This document shows positions 1-8,634 of a DNA stretch of 28,560 nucleotides, piece after piece (position 1 is the stretch's first letter; each line of letters opens with the position of its first letter). The notes under the pieces were generated by a model. That model saw only the letters and a list, made by a program, of their open reading frames with translations, searched no databases and was not told the DNA's origin. Source of the stretch: an uncultured Prevotella sp. (lineage in GTDB: Bacteria; Bacteroidota; Bacteroidia; Bacteroidales; Bacteroidaceae); NCBI GenBank assembly GCA_900546345.1, contig URCI01000037.1, positions 1 to 28,560 on the forward strand. Reading direction: 5' to 3'. A program made the translations under genes and the position numbers.

Positions 1-130
1 AGAATGCTATATGTTATTTTTCTTAAAAATGTTGCATGAAAATTTGCTGATTACACTCTAGATTGAATATTTACTCAGACATGTTTTTGTCAATATGCTT
101 TTGTGCAATATTAAAAAACAAGAGATTATT

Positions 131-161
131 TTTGTCCTTTCGCTTATTTGCAGTACCTTTG
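131..161 (+). promoter_or_regulatory. Bacteroidales-type promoter of the nucleotidyltransferase gene
   Basis: TTTG at 131-134 is followed after exactly 19 bases by TACCTTTG at 154-161. This matches the known Bacteroidetes primary-sigma consensus (-33 TTTG, -7 TAnnTTTG). Transcription would start near 167, leaving a leader of about 40 bases before the ATG at 209. Nothing else is seen in bases 1-208, which are AT-rich and have no convincing open frame. Confidence 0.75.
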
Positions 162-208
162 CAGAGGTTAAAACCAAGCATTTTCTAACTGATTAAAAAA
201 TACACAGT

Positions 209-1123
209 ATGAAACCTACATTATTACTGCTTGCTGCCGGTATGGGCAGCCGTTATGGTGGTTTGAAACAATTAGACGGTCTGGGCCCCAACGGCGAGAC
301 GATCATGGACTACAGTATCTATGATGCCATTAAGGCTGGTTTCGGCAAGATTGTCTGGGTGATCCGTAAGGATTTTGAGCAGGACTTCCGCGAGAAGATC
401 CTTTCCAAATATGAGGGTCATATCCCCTGCGAGCTCGTCTTCCAGAGCCTCGACAAGATTCCTGAGGGATATTCCGTTCCCGAGGGCCGCACGAAACCTT
501 GGGGTACCAACCATGCCGTGATGATGGCCAAGGAGGTGATCCACGAGCCTTTCTGTGTGATCAACTGCGATGACTTCTACAACCGCGACTGCTTCAAAGT
601 GATTGGCAAGTTCCTTTCTGAGCTGCCGGAGGATAGCAAGGGCAAGTATGCTATGGTCGGTTTCCGCGTTGGCAACACACTGAGCGACAATGGTTCTGTA
701 TCGCGTGGCGTTTGTTCCAAGAATGACCAAAACCTGCTGACAGGTTGTGTGGAGCGTACCGAGATTGAGCGCCAGGCCAACGGCAATGTTGCCTACAAGG
801 ACGAGAACGGCAAGTGGGTGGAGATTGCTGATACCACTCCTGTGAGCATGAATGTATGGGGCTTCACACCTGAGTACTTTGAATACAGCGACAAGTATTT
901 CAAGGAGTTCCTCGATGCGCCTGAGACAAAGGCTAATCCCAAGGCTGAGTACTTGATTCCTTGGGTAGTGAACAAGCTGATCAATGAGGGTAAGGCTACC
1001 TGCGAGGTGCTTGACACCACGAGCAAGTGGTTTGGTGTGACTTATTCTGCCGACCGTCCCGGTACGGTAGCCCGCATCCAAAAGCTTGTTGACGAGGGCG
1101 TTTATCCTAACAAGCTCTTCTAA
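209..1123 (+). CDS. Sugar-phosphate nucleotidyltransferase-like protein
   Basis: A 304-residue cytosolic protein of the NTP_transferase family. Residues 5-20 carry the nucleotide-binding signature LLAAGMGSRYGGLKQL. An INCDDFY segment near residue 115 supplies the paired aspartates expected to bind the metal. These enzymes activate sugar phosphates by transferring a nucleotide, releasing pyrophosphate. The exact sugar and nucleotide cannot be read from the sequence. The ATG start is supported by the promoter 48 bases upstream. The gene stands alone, is convergent with the LpxA-type gene, and is closed by a strong terminator at 1203-1237. The family is clear, the substrate is not. Confidence 0.8.
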   Translation: MKPTLLLLAAGMGSRYGGLKQLDGLGPNGETIMDYSIYDAIKAGFGKIVWVIRKDFEQDFREKILSKYEGHIPCELVFQSLDKIPEGYSVPEGRTKPWGTNHAVMMAKEVIHEPFCVINCDDFYNRDCFKVIGKFLSELPEDSKGKYAMVGFRVGNTLSDNGSVSRGVCSKNDQNLLTGCVERTEIERQANGNVAYKDENGKWVEIADTTPVSMNVWGFTPEYFEYSDKYFKEFLDAPETKANPKAEYLIPWVVNKLINEGKATCEVLDTTSKWFGVTYSADRPGTVARIQKLVDEGVYPNKLF

Positions 1124-1202
1124 TCTGCCAACAGGCGTTTATAACAGAAATCTTTTTTTGCTGGAGATTTGAGTTTTCTCTGTCTATCAGCAAGCAAACA
1201 AT

Positions 1203-1237
1203 AAAGCCCCGGATGACATTTGATCATCCGGGGCTTT
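1203..1237. terminator. Bidirectional intrinsic terminator
   Basis: A perfect 14-bp stem (AAAGCCCCGGATGA at 1203-1216 with TCATCCGGGGCTTT at 1224-1237) encloses a 7-base loop. The arms end in AAA/TTT. It lies between two convergent genes and probably ends transcription of both. The rest of 1124-1355 has no visible gene. Confidence 0.85.
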
Positions 1238-1355
1238 CGTTATGCAGTACACCTTATTATATATTTAGGACTGAACGCTTTCCGCTTTATCTGCCCTTTA
1301 TAAAACAACAAAGTGTGCTTTTTACTTTTTAATAGCTTTTCCCTTTTTCCTTTTT

Positions 1356-2132
1356 TTACTTTGAGATAATGCCCACCTTTGTGGAGTTCAGGAATTCGAT
1401 GATGTTGCGAACCTGCTCTCCGTCGGGAACCTGGTCACGAATCTGCAAAGCAGCATCAAAAACGCTCACCTTGCCATTGAAGACAAGGCGATAGGCGTTA
1501 GCCACATGTTTGCGGATGCGCTCATCGATTTTCCATGCCTCCATCATCGTGTTGTTTGGACCGGCATACTCAATAGGGTTACCGCCCGCAATGACGTAGG
1601 GAGGTACATCCTTGGAGAAACGGGTACCAGCCTGCAACATGGCCAGGTTGCCCACACGTGTGCCGGCATTCTCGATGACCGACGATGAGAAGATGACGCC
1701 ATCGCCGATCTGGCAGTTGCCGGCAATCTTTGTACCATAGCCAAAGACGTTGAAGTTGCCAATCTTGGTGTCGTGGCTGATGTGCACGCCCTCCATGAGC
1801 ATGTTGTTGTTGCCGATGACCGTCTTGCAGCCTTCGTGCGTGCCGCGGTTGATAATCACGTTCTCACGGATCACATTGTTGTCGCCGACAACCACCTCGC
1901 TGCGTTCGCCCTTGAAGGCAAAGTCCTGGGGCAGGGCACCGATGACAGCACCCTGGTGCACCTTGTTGTTCTTGCCCAGTCTTGTGCCGTTGAGGATACT
2001 CACAAAGGGGAAGATGACACAGTTGTCACCGATCTCCACGTAGTCCTCGATATACACAAAGGGGAATATCTTGATATTGTCACCGAGCTTCGCCTTCGGC
2101 GATACTACGGCTTTGTCACTGATGTTGTTCAT
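1356..2132 (-). CDS. lpxA: LpxA-type acyl-ACP:UDP-GlcNAc O-acyltransferase (divergent paralog likely)
   Basis: A 258-residue left-handed beta-helix protein with many hexapeptide repeats (VEIGDN, TRLGKN, TVIGNN, TKIGNF) and an LpxA-like alpha-helical C-terminus. LpxA moves an R-3-hydroxyacyl chain from ACP to UDP-GlcNAc, the first lipid A step, in the cytosol. HISHD at 117-121 aligns by eye with the segment bearing the E. coli catalytic His125. DVPPYVIAGGNPIEYAGPN near 175-193 also matches the family. The conserved HQF segment that normally follows the catalytic loop is replaced by ENA near 154-156. From memory, Bacteroidales also carry a canonical lpxA next to a fused lpxC-fabZ, so this may be a second copy with altered acceptor or chain length. 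Confidence 0.75.
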   Translation of the reverse strand: MNNISDKAVVSPKAKLGDNIKIFPFVYIEDYVEIGDNCVIFPFVSILNGTRLGKNNKVHQGAVIGALPQDFAFKGERSEVVVGDNNVIRENVIINRGTHEGCKTVIGNNNMLMEGVHISHDTKIGNFNVFGYGTKIAGNCQIGDGVIFSSSVIENAGTRVGNLAMLQAGTRFSKDVPPYVIAGGNPIEYAGPNNTMMEAWKIDERIRKHVANAYRLVFNGKVSVFDAALQIRDQVPDGEQVRNIIEFLNSTKVGIISK

Positions 2133-2166
2133 AATTCAATATATTTAGGGAGGCCTCTCCCCCATT

Positions 2167-2187
2167 CCCCTCCCCCGAGGGGAGGGG
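2167..2187. repeat. GC-rich perfect hairpin downstream of the efflux operon
   Basis: CCCCTCCCC at 2167-2175 pairs with GGGGAGGGG at 2179-2187 around a 3-base loop, inside a pyrimidine/purine-skewed tract (2154-2190). There is no T-run, so it is not a standard terminator. It lies between the outer-membrane channel gene and the LpxA-type gene, both on the minus strand, and could attenuate readthrough or be a dispersed intergenic repeat. Confidence 0.6.
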
Positions 2188-2230
2188 AGTAGTTACAGGG
2201 ATAAACCTTCAAAGAAACATGGAGTTCACG

Positions 2231-2363
2231 ATTCGCATCACTCGTAATACGTCATTCCAAATTCCAAATTCGTAATTCGAGAATTCGTAATTCGTAATTT
2301 CAAATTCGTAATTAGCGTAACTCGTAATTGAATAACTCCTAATTCCTAATTTCTAATTCCTAA
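2231..2363. repeat. AT-rich short-unit array (AATTCGTAATT type)
   Basis: About ten degenerate copies of a unit like TAATTC / GTAATTCG run from 2231 to 2363, with a local inversion around 2275-2300 (AATTCGTAATTCGAGAATTC). The array fills most of the 232-base gap between the efflux channel gene and the LpxA-type gene and stops just before the channel's stop codon. No -7 promoter motif for the downstream minus-strand gene was found in the gap. Confidence 0.7.
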
Positions 2364-2364
2364 C

Positions 2365-3756
2365 TTACTTTGCTCCTCCGCCCAAAGCATAGTAGAGGTT
2401 GACGACAGCCTGCATCTTACTGAAGTCGTCCTGTACCTTGTTGAGCTGTGAGTTAAGCAGGTTACTCTCAGCGGTGATGACCTCAAGGTAGGTAGAGCCT
2501 GCGCTGGCCATCAAGTTCTTTGTGTCTTCCACGTTGCGCTTGAGCACATCGATGCGTTTCTCTTCCAGTTTGCTCTTTGCGTCAGAGGCATTGTAGAGCA
2601 CGAGGGCATTGCTGACCTCACTGCCAGCGGAGAGCACGCTGTTCTGCCAGGTGTTGTAAGCCTGCTTGTACTGATCCTCAGCTACGCGAAGTCCGGCTGT
2701 GAGCTGGCCTTTTGCGAAGATGGGCTGCACGAGTGAAGCTACGGCATTCCACAGCATCTTGCCGGGATTGGTGATGCCCATGCCACCGCTGTTGGTGAAA
2801 GCACCGGTAGCGCTGATCGTCAGTGACGGATAGAAGCGGGCGCGGGCAGCCTCTATGTTATAGAAGCAGTTGGCCAGTGCCATCTCGTTGGCGTGAACAT
2901 CGGCACGGTTGCTGAGCAACTGAATGCCCACACCCGTGGAGAAATTGGTGGGAAGATTCTGATTGTCGAGGTCTCCGCGTGGGATCGCATGGGCCTGCTG
3001 ACCGAGCAGCAGCGAGAGACTGTTCTCCGTTTCACGGATCTGTCTTTTGAGATCTTCCTTTTGCGTCTGCACGCTCAAGTAGTTGGCTTCGGCACTTTGC
3101 ACGGCGGTAGAGCGCACACCGGCGACCGACTGATGCTGGATCTTCATGATCTCCCACGTGTCCTTGGTGAGCTTCTCCATGTCGGTGACAATCTGCAGTT
3201 GCTTGTCGAGCATCAGCAGCGTGTAGTACATGTTGGCCACATTGGCGATGAGCTTGGTCTGCACAGCGACCTGATAGTCTTTGGTCTGAAGCATCGAGAC
3301 CTGGGCGGCACGCTTGGCGGCAGTGAGGTTGCCAAAGAGATTGGCATCCCAACTGGCGCTGATTGGCAGCTGATAGGTCTTCGTGGCTTTGCTGTAATCC
3401 CAAGAGACGATGGTTCCCTGCGGTGTAAACGAGATGCCCGGCAGGAACGCGAGCTTGGCAGCCTTGAGCTGAGCCTCTGCCATATCCACGTTGAGCGCCG
3501 CGTTGAGCAGGTCGGGATTGTTGGTCAGACACGTGCTGATGAGCGACTGCAATTGTGGATCGGTGAACACCGAGCGCCAGGGAATGTTGGCGAAACTGGT
3601 CGTGTCGGTCACGGCAAGCGTGTCGGTGTTGCTCACCGCGTCGCGCACCAGCCCGGAGGTGTTGACCTGTGGCCGCTCATATTTTCCGTAAAGGCTCTTG
3701 CAGCCCGTCATGGCGACGGCTGCAAGACCTGTAAGTATGAACTGATATATCTTCAT
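2365..3756 (-). CDS. Outer-membrane efflux lipoprotein, TolC/OprM (NodT) family
   Basis: A 463-residue outer-membrane channel subunit. The N-terminus is a lipoprotein signal with lipobox MTGC, making Cys19 the lipidated residue. Long helical segments in two repeated halves, such as the QSAEANYLSVQTQKEDLKRQ region near 220-240 and AGLRVAEDQYKQAYNTW near 355-370, fit the OEP fold that forms the periplasmic tunnel. It is the last gene of the MFP-RND-channel operon, 22 bases after the pump. It should complete the tripartite exporter across the outer membrane. The transported compound is unknown. Confidence 0.92.
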   Translation of the reverse strand: MKIYQFILTGLAAVAMTGCKSLYGKYERPQVNTSGLVRDAVSNTDTLAVTDTTSFANIPWRSVFTDPQLQSLISTCLTNNPDLLNAALNVDMAEAQLKAAKLAFLPGISFTPQGTIVSWDYSKATKTYQLPISASWDANLFGNLTAAKRAAQVSMLQTKDYQVAVQTKLIANVANMYYTLLMLDKQLQIVTDMEKLTKDTWEIMKIQHQSVAGVRSTAVQSAEANYLSVQTQKEDLKRQIRETENSLSLLLGQQAHAIPRGDLDNQNLPTNFSTGVGIQLLSNRADVHANEMALANCFYNIEAARARFYPSLTISATGAFTNSGGMGITNPGKMLWNAVASLVQPIFAKGQLTAGLRVAEDQYKQAYNTWQNSVLSAGSEVSNALVLYNASDAKSKLEEKRIDVLKRNVEDTKNLMASAGSTYLEVITAESNLLNSQLNKVQDDFSKMQAVVNLYYALGGGAK

Positions 3757-3778
3757 ATTTTCGAAACTCTACGTTTTG

Positions 3779-6700
3779 TTACTTTGTATACGCGTCAGTG
3801 TAAGGCACTTGCTTGTCAGCGTGAGCGTACTGCTCAAGCTCTGCCTTTACCTCCTCGTTCTCTTCGTCTTCGAACTTCATCGGCTTGATCTTCTCCTGCA
3901 ACCACTGGAAGATGCAGAACAGAGCCGGCACGACGAAGATCTGGATGAGCGTACCGATGAGCATACCACCGACAGCAGCGGCACCCAAGGTCTGGTTGCC
4001 GTTCTTGCCCACACCAGAGGCGAACATCAGCGGCAACAGACCGATGACCATGGCCAACGATGTCATCAGAATAGGACGAAGACGGGCGGCAGCACCAAGG
4101 ATTGCTGAGTATTTGATGGCCATACCAGTCTCACGACGCTCCAAAGCAAACTGCACGATCAAAATGGCGTTCTTTGACAACAGACCGATCAACATGATGA
4201 GTGAGATCTGCATGTAGATGTCGTTGTTGTGGCCGAAGAGGTTGGTGAAGGCAAAGGCACCGGCCAAACCGAACGGCACGGACAGCAACACTGACAACGG
4301 CAGGATGTAGCTCTCGTACTGTGCACTCAGAATCAGGTAGACGAATACCAGACAGAGTATGAAGATCAGCGCGGTGGAGTTGCTCGACTCAGCCTCGGAG
4401 CGGCTCAGACCGGAGTATTCATAGCCATAACCAGTCGGCAGATTGTCCTTGGCCACTTCCTCGATGGCCTTCATCACCTGGCCGGAAGAGTAACCATCGT
4501 TGGCGTTGACACTGACATTGATGGCGGTGAAGAGGTTGAAACGGTTGATGTTGGACGGACCGTAGACCTTTTTCAGTCTGACAAACTCACTCACCGGAGC
4601 CATGTCGCCTGTAGCTGTGCGCACATAGATGCGGGAAAGACCGTCGGGTGACATACGGCTTGCCACGTCGCCCTCCACCATCACACGGAAGAGTTTGCCG
4701 AAGGCATTGAAGTTGGATGCATACAAACCACCATAATAACCCTGAAGCACGGAGAGCACCACCTTAGGCGAGATGCCGGCCTGCTTGGTCTTGGCAACAT
4801 CCACGTCGACCATATACTGCGGATAGTTAGGGTTGTAGGATGTCATAGCCTGCTGGATCTCCGGACGCTTGTTCAGTTCGGCGAGGAAGCTCTTCGTGAC
4901 GTTGTAGAACTTGTTCAGGTCGCCGCCGGTCTTGTCCTGCATGGTCATAGTCACACCGTTCTGTACGGAGAAACCAGGAATCATGGGAGGACCGAAGGCT
5001 AAGATCTGTGCGTCCTTGATGCTGGCCGTCTGCTTATAGATCATACCGAGCACCGAGTTCTGCTCGTAAGGATTGACGACGAGAGCCATCGGGTCCTTGT
5101 CGTGGATGGCGCGCTTGATGCGGTCAGTGATGCCGCCGGCACGGTCCTCGAACGACTTCAGCTTGATGATGAACGTAGCCTGGTCAGAGCCCTGTCCGGC
5201 GATGAAGTTATATCCGATGATGGCGTTGCGGTGAAGGATGGCCGGGTTGTTGGCCAGCATCTTGTCGACCTCAGCCACGATCTGTTTGGTGCGCTCCTGT
5301 GAGGTACCAGGATTGGCCGAGATGGTCACGAAGATGGTACCCGTATCCTCGTCAGGCACAAGACCCGTCTTGGTGGTATTCATCAGAATGGCCAGTGCGG
5401 CGATACCTACGACGACAATGCCAGCGGTGATGATGCGGTGATTGATCACGCGCTCCACACCTTTCTTATATTTATTGGTGGTCTTCTCAAACACGCGGTT
5501 GAAGCCGGCGTGGAAGCGGGCCACAAAACTCTTGTTGCTTTCGTTCTCCTCAGCTTTGTGAGGTTTCAGGAACATGGCGCAAAGGGCAGGAGAGAGTGTC
5601 AGGGCGTTGACAGCCGAGATGACGATACTCACAGCCATGGTCACACCGAACTCGCGGTAGAAGGTACCACTTGTGCCACCCATAAACGACACAGGGATGA
5701 ACACGGCAGCCATGACGAGTGTGATGGAGATGATGGCGCTGGAGATCTCGTTCATGGCGTCGATGGCGGCAGTGAGCGAGTTGTCGTAACCTTGGTCGAG
5801 CTTGGCGTGAACGGCCTCGACGACCACGATGGCATCATCGACCACGATGGCGATGGCCAACAGCAACGCCGACAGCGTCAGCAAGTTGATGGAGAAGCCA
5901 AAGATCCACAGGAAGAAGAAGGTACCTATCAAGGCCACCGGTACGGCAATCATTGGGATGAGCGTAGAGCGGAGATCCTGCAGGAAGATGTACACCACGA
6001 TGAACACAAGGAACAGCGTGATGAACAGCGTCATCACCACCTCATGGATGGAGGCGAAGAGGAAGTCGGTCACGTCATACAACGTGACGATCTTCATCCC
6101 CGGCGGCATGCTCTTCTGCTGCTCAGCAAGAGCGGCCTTTACGTCAGTAGCAATCTGTGTAGCGTTAGATCCTGCGATCTGCCGCACCATACCCATACAG
6201 GCTGGCTGGCCGTCGTTGTTCAAACTCACGTTGTATATCAGTGAGCCGAGTTCGATCTTGGCTACATCCTTGAGCTTCAGCGTCTGACCGGTGGTCTTAC
6301 TCGTGAGGATAATGTTCTCATACTCCATCGGCTGTGACAGACGTCCCTTGTAGCGCAGAGTGTATTCATAAGCCACGTTGGAGTTTTCACCGAACTTACC
6401 CGGTGCAGCCTCGATATTCTGTTCAGCAAGCACACCAAGGATGTCCGATGGCATCAGTCCGTACTCCTTCATCTTGTCAGGCTTGAGCCAGATACGCATA
6501 GAGTAGTTGGGGGAAGGAGGGCCTGACACGTCACCCACACCATTGATACGCTTGATGAGTGGTACGATGTTGATGTTGTTATAGTTCGTGACAAACTGGT
6601 CGTCGTAGCGTCCGTCGGAGGTGACGGCGTACATGATGACGTTAGAGGTCTGATCCTTGGTGACGGTCACACCGACCTGCGTAACCTCAGAAGGCAAGAG

Positions 6701-7051
6701 AGCCTGAGCTTGGGAGACACGGTTCTGCACGTTCACGGCAGCCATATCCGGGTCTGCGCCCTGCTTGAAGTACACGGTGATCCAACACACACCATCGTTG
6801 GTGGTCTGCGAGGTCATGTAGGTCATGTTCTCCACACCATTGATGCTTTCCTCCAAAGGCACGGCAACAGACTTCATCACCGTTTCGGCATCTGCACCCT
6901 GATAGGAGGCCTGCACATTGATGGTTGGTGGGGCTATGTCCGGGTATTGCTCGATAGGCAGTGACACCAATCCGATGGTACCTAACAGCACAAGCAGGAT
7001 AGACACCACGGTGGAGAGCACCGGACGCTTGATAAAATTAGTAAATGTCAT
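3779..7051 (-). CDS. RND multidrug efflux pump, HAE1 (AcrB-like) family
   Basis: A 1090-residue inner-membrane proton/drug antiporter, slightly longer than the E. coli AcrB because of a charged C-terminal tail. It starts with the typical MTFTNFIKRPVLSTVVSILL helix and SLPIEQYPDIAPP. The proton-relay aspartate pair is present at D405-D406 in TM4 (AIAIVVDDAIVVVEAV). The matching lysine lies in LLSKNAILIVQFALERR near residue 959. Two large periplasmic loops are full length. It sits between the fusion protein and channel genes and pumps from periplasm or inner leaflet into the channel. The 142-base gap to the upstream gene is filled by an inverted-repeat array. Substrate cannot be inferred. Confidence 0.96.
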   Translation of the reverse strand: MTFTNFIKRPVLSTVVSILLVLLGTIGLVSLPIEQYPDIAPPTINVQASYQGADAETVMKSVAVPLEESINGVENMTYMTSQTTNDGVCWITVYFKQGADPDMAAVNVQNRVSQAQALLPSEVTQVGVTVTKDQTSNVIMYAVTSDGRYDDQFVTNYNNINIVPLIKRINGVGDVSGPPSPNYSMRIWLKPDKMKEYGLMPSDILGVLAEQNIEAAPGKFGENSNVAYEYTLRYKGRLSQPMEYENIILTSKTTGQTLKLKDVAKIELGSLIYNVSLNNDGQPACMGMVRQIAGSNATQIATDVKAALAEQQKSMPPGMKIVTLYDVTDFLFASIHEVVMTLFITLFLVFIVVYIFLQDLRSTLIPMIAVPVALIGTFFFLWIFGFSINLLTLSALLLAIAIVVDDAIVVVEAVHAKLDQGYDNSLTAAIDAMNEISSAIISITLVMAAVFIPVSFMGGTSGTFYREFGVTMAVSIVISAVNALTLSPALCAMFLKPHKAEENESNKSFVARFHAGFNRVFEKTTNKYKKGVERVINHRIITAGIVVVGIAALAILMNTTKTGLVPDEDTGTIFVTISANPGTSQERTKQIVAEVDKMLANNPAILHRNAIIGYNFIAGQGSDQATFIIKLKSFEDRAGGITDRIKRAIHDKDPMALVVNPYEQNSVLGMIYKQTASIKDAQILAFGPPMIPGFSVQNGVTMTMQDKTGGDLNKFYNVTKSFLAELNKRPEIQQAMTSYNPNYPQYMVDVDVAKTKQAGISPKVVLSVLQGYYGGLYASNFNAFGKLFRVMVEGDVASRMSPDGLSRIYVRTATGDMAPVSEFVRLKKVYGPSNINRFNLFTAINVSVNANDGYSSGQVMKAIEEVAKDNLPTGYGYEYSGLSRSEAESSNSTALIFILCLVFVYLILSAQYESYILPLSVLLSVPFGLAGAFAFTNLFGHNNDIYMQISLIMLIGLLSKNAILIVQFALERRETGMAIKYSAILGAAARLRPILMTSLAMVIGLLPLMFASGVGKNGNQTLGAAAVGGMLIGTLIQIFVVPALFCIFQWLQEKIKPMKFEDEENEEVKAELEQYAHADKQVPYTDAYTK

Positions 7052-7059
7052 ATTCTTCT

Positions 7060-7185
7060 AAATGTTGAATGATGAATGATAAATGATGAGGAATGTTGAA
7101 TGATGAATGTTCAATGATGACTTAATGGCGCCACGGCCACTCGTCGCTGAACACCGTCAACATTCAACAATCAACATTCATCATT
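7060..7185. repeat. AT-rich short-unit inverted array (AATGTTGAATGATGAATG type)
   Basis: The left arm (7060-7120) repeats units such as AATGTTGAATGATGAATG. The right arm (7157-7185) carries the reverse complement (CAACATTCAACAATCAACAT, then TCATCATT). The 36-base core between them is GC-rich and unlike the arms. The array occupies the gap between the fusion-protein and pump genes of one operon, so the transcript could fold into a long AU-rich stem there and alter expression of the two downstream genes. Confidence 0.75.
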
Positions 7186-7193
7186 TCTTTATT

Positions 7194-8393
7194 TTATTTT
7201 CCTGTCATTGCCTTGACAAAGCCTTTTGCAGAGCCTTGCTCTTTAGCCAGGTTGGCAGCATCGTCGATCTTCTTTTGATATTGCTCTTCAGTGAGCGGTT
7301 TGATCTGCTCGCCATCGGTGAGCTTGCTGATGCCTTTGGAGACATAGCGGTCACCTGCGTTCAATCCGGAAGTGACGATATAGTTCTGTCCGTCGTTTTG
7401 TGGGTTGACAGTAATCTCGGTATATTTCACCTTGTTGTCCTTGTCGACCTTATATACGAAGTACTTGTCCTGAACCTGAGAGGTAGCCTCCTGCGGGATG
7501 CTGATGATGTTGTTGCTCACGTGCGGCACGATGATCTGACCTGCACCGCCGCTCTTCAGCAGTCCTTGAGGGTTGGGGAAGTGGGCGATCAGTGTGTAAG
7601 CACCTGTGGTAGCGTCAATGACACCGCTCATCTTCACGACGCGTCCGGGCTGGTTGTAGACTGTACCGTCGGCCAACTGTAGTTTCACGGTTGGCATCTC
7701 ACGCATGACGCCGGCTACGCTGCCTGCCGTCTTGGACATGCCGAGGATGTCGGCCTCACTCATTGAGAAGAACACCTCCACGGTGGAGACGTCGCTGACA
7801 GTGGTCAGTGTGCTCTGGGCAGAGACGAGCGCACCCTTCTTAAACGGCAGAGTGCCGACAACGCCAGATGCCGGAGCTGTCACTGTGCACCAAGCCAGTG
7901 TCTCACGGGCGGAAGCGAGGCTGGCACGGGCCTGGGCTACTTGAGCCTCAGCGGTCTTGTAGCTGTTCAGCGCAGTCTCCAACTCATACTGACCGATGAT
8001 GTGCTGTGCAAAAAGCTTCTTGTTGTTCAAGTAGGTTAGTCTGGTAGTGTTGGCCTGCGCGATGGCTGTGTTCACAGCAGCCAAAGCCTGACTCACAGCG
8101 GCGCGATAGGTCTCGCTGTCGATGGTGAACATCACCTGACCTGCACGCACGTATTGTCCTTCATGAACATACACATTAGTGATATATCCCGAAAGTTTGG
8201 GATGTACCTCCACATCCTGAATACCTTTGATGGTTGCCGGATAAGTAGTTTGCATGTCGGCACTTGACTCGCCAACAGTACGCACGGCAAACTCATTGTC
8301 TTGAAGGTCAGCCAGGCCACCGCCACTCTTCTTTCCACATGAAACGAGAGAAAGCGCAGCCAAAGCTACGAACATACAATTTTTAATTTTCAT
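7194..8393 (-). CDS. RND efflux periplasmic adaptor (membrane fusion lipoprotein, AcrA/HlyD-like)
   Basis: A 399-residue adaptor linking the inner-membrane pump to the outer-membrane channel. The signal peptide ends in lipobox LVSC with Cys19 as the lipid anchor. A lipoyl half-motif (YVHEGQYVRAGQVMFTID, residues about 75-92) is followed by a coiled-coil hairpin (about 95-165). The second lipoyl half follows (TAPASGVVGTLPFKKGALVS), then the beta-barrel and membrane-proximal domains. It is the first gene of the minus-strand operon and has a full-consensus promoter about 80 bases upstream. No TetR- or AraC-type repressor lies next to it, so local control is not evident. Confidence 0.93.
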   Translation of the reverse strand: MKIKNCMFVALAALSLVSCGKKSGGGLADLQDNEFAVRTVGESSADMQTTYPATIKGIQDVEVHPKLSGYITNVYVHEGQYVRAGQVMFTIDSETYRAAVSQALAAVNTAIAQANTTRLTYLNNKKLFAQHIIGQYELETALNSYKTAEAQVAQARASLASARETLAWCTVTAPASGVVGTLPFKKGALVSAQSTLTTVSDVSTVEVFFSMSEADILGMSKTAGSVAGVMREMPTVKLQLADGTVYNQPGRVVKMSGVIDATTGAYTLIAHFPNPQGLLKSGGAGQIIVPHVSNNIISIPQEATSQVQDKYFVYKVDKDNKVKYTEITVNPQNDGQNYIVTSGLNAGDRYVSKGISKLTDGEQIKPLTEEQYQKKIDDAANLAKEQGSAKGFVKAMTGK

Positions 8394-8470
8394 ACCTATA
8401 TTATATATAACGTTTAATTTCTTTGTGTTTAAAAAGCTTGGAGCAGGATATAATCTCTCCTTTCATCGTG

Positions 8471-8501
8471 CAAAGTTAGCCATTCTTGATGAAAACTCAA
8501 A
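8471..8501 (-). promoter_or_regulatory. Promoter of the RND efflux operon
   Basis: Read on the minus strand, TTTG (complement of 8498-8501) is followed after exactly 19 bases by TAACTTTG (complement of 8471-8478), a full match to the Bacteroidetes -33/-7 consensus. The predicted leader before the adaptor start at 8393 is about 70 bases. The remaining sequence of 8394-8634 holds nothing else recognisable. Confidence 0.8.
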
Positions 8502-8634
8502 ACGCTCCGTGAGTTTTTTAACATTAGTTCGTGTTTTTGTATTCACACTAACAATTAGCTCTTTACACGTCTGTTGATAATTTCTTTTGCCTTGGTAATG
8601 GGCGAACAGTAAATGTGTGTTTATGAACAACAGC

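Noticed and set aside
272..1081. A 269-codon frame antisense to the nucleotidyltransferase
   Set aside because: It overlaps a well-supported gene with a full-consensus promoter.
2893..3888. A 331-codon open frame antisense to the efflux channel and pump end
   Set aside because: It crosses two real genes and shows no family features.
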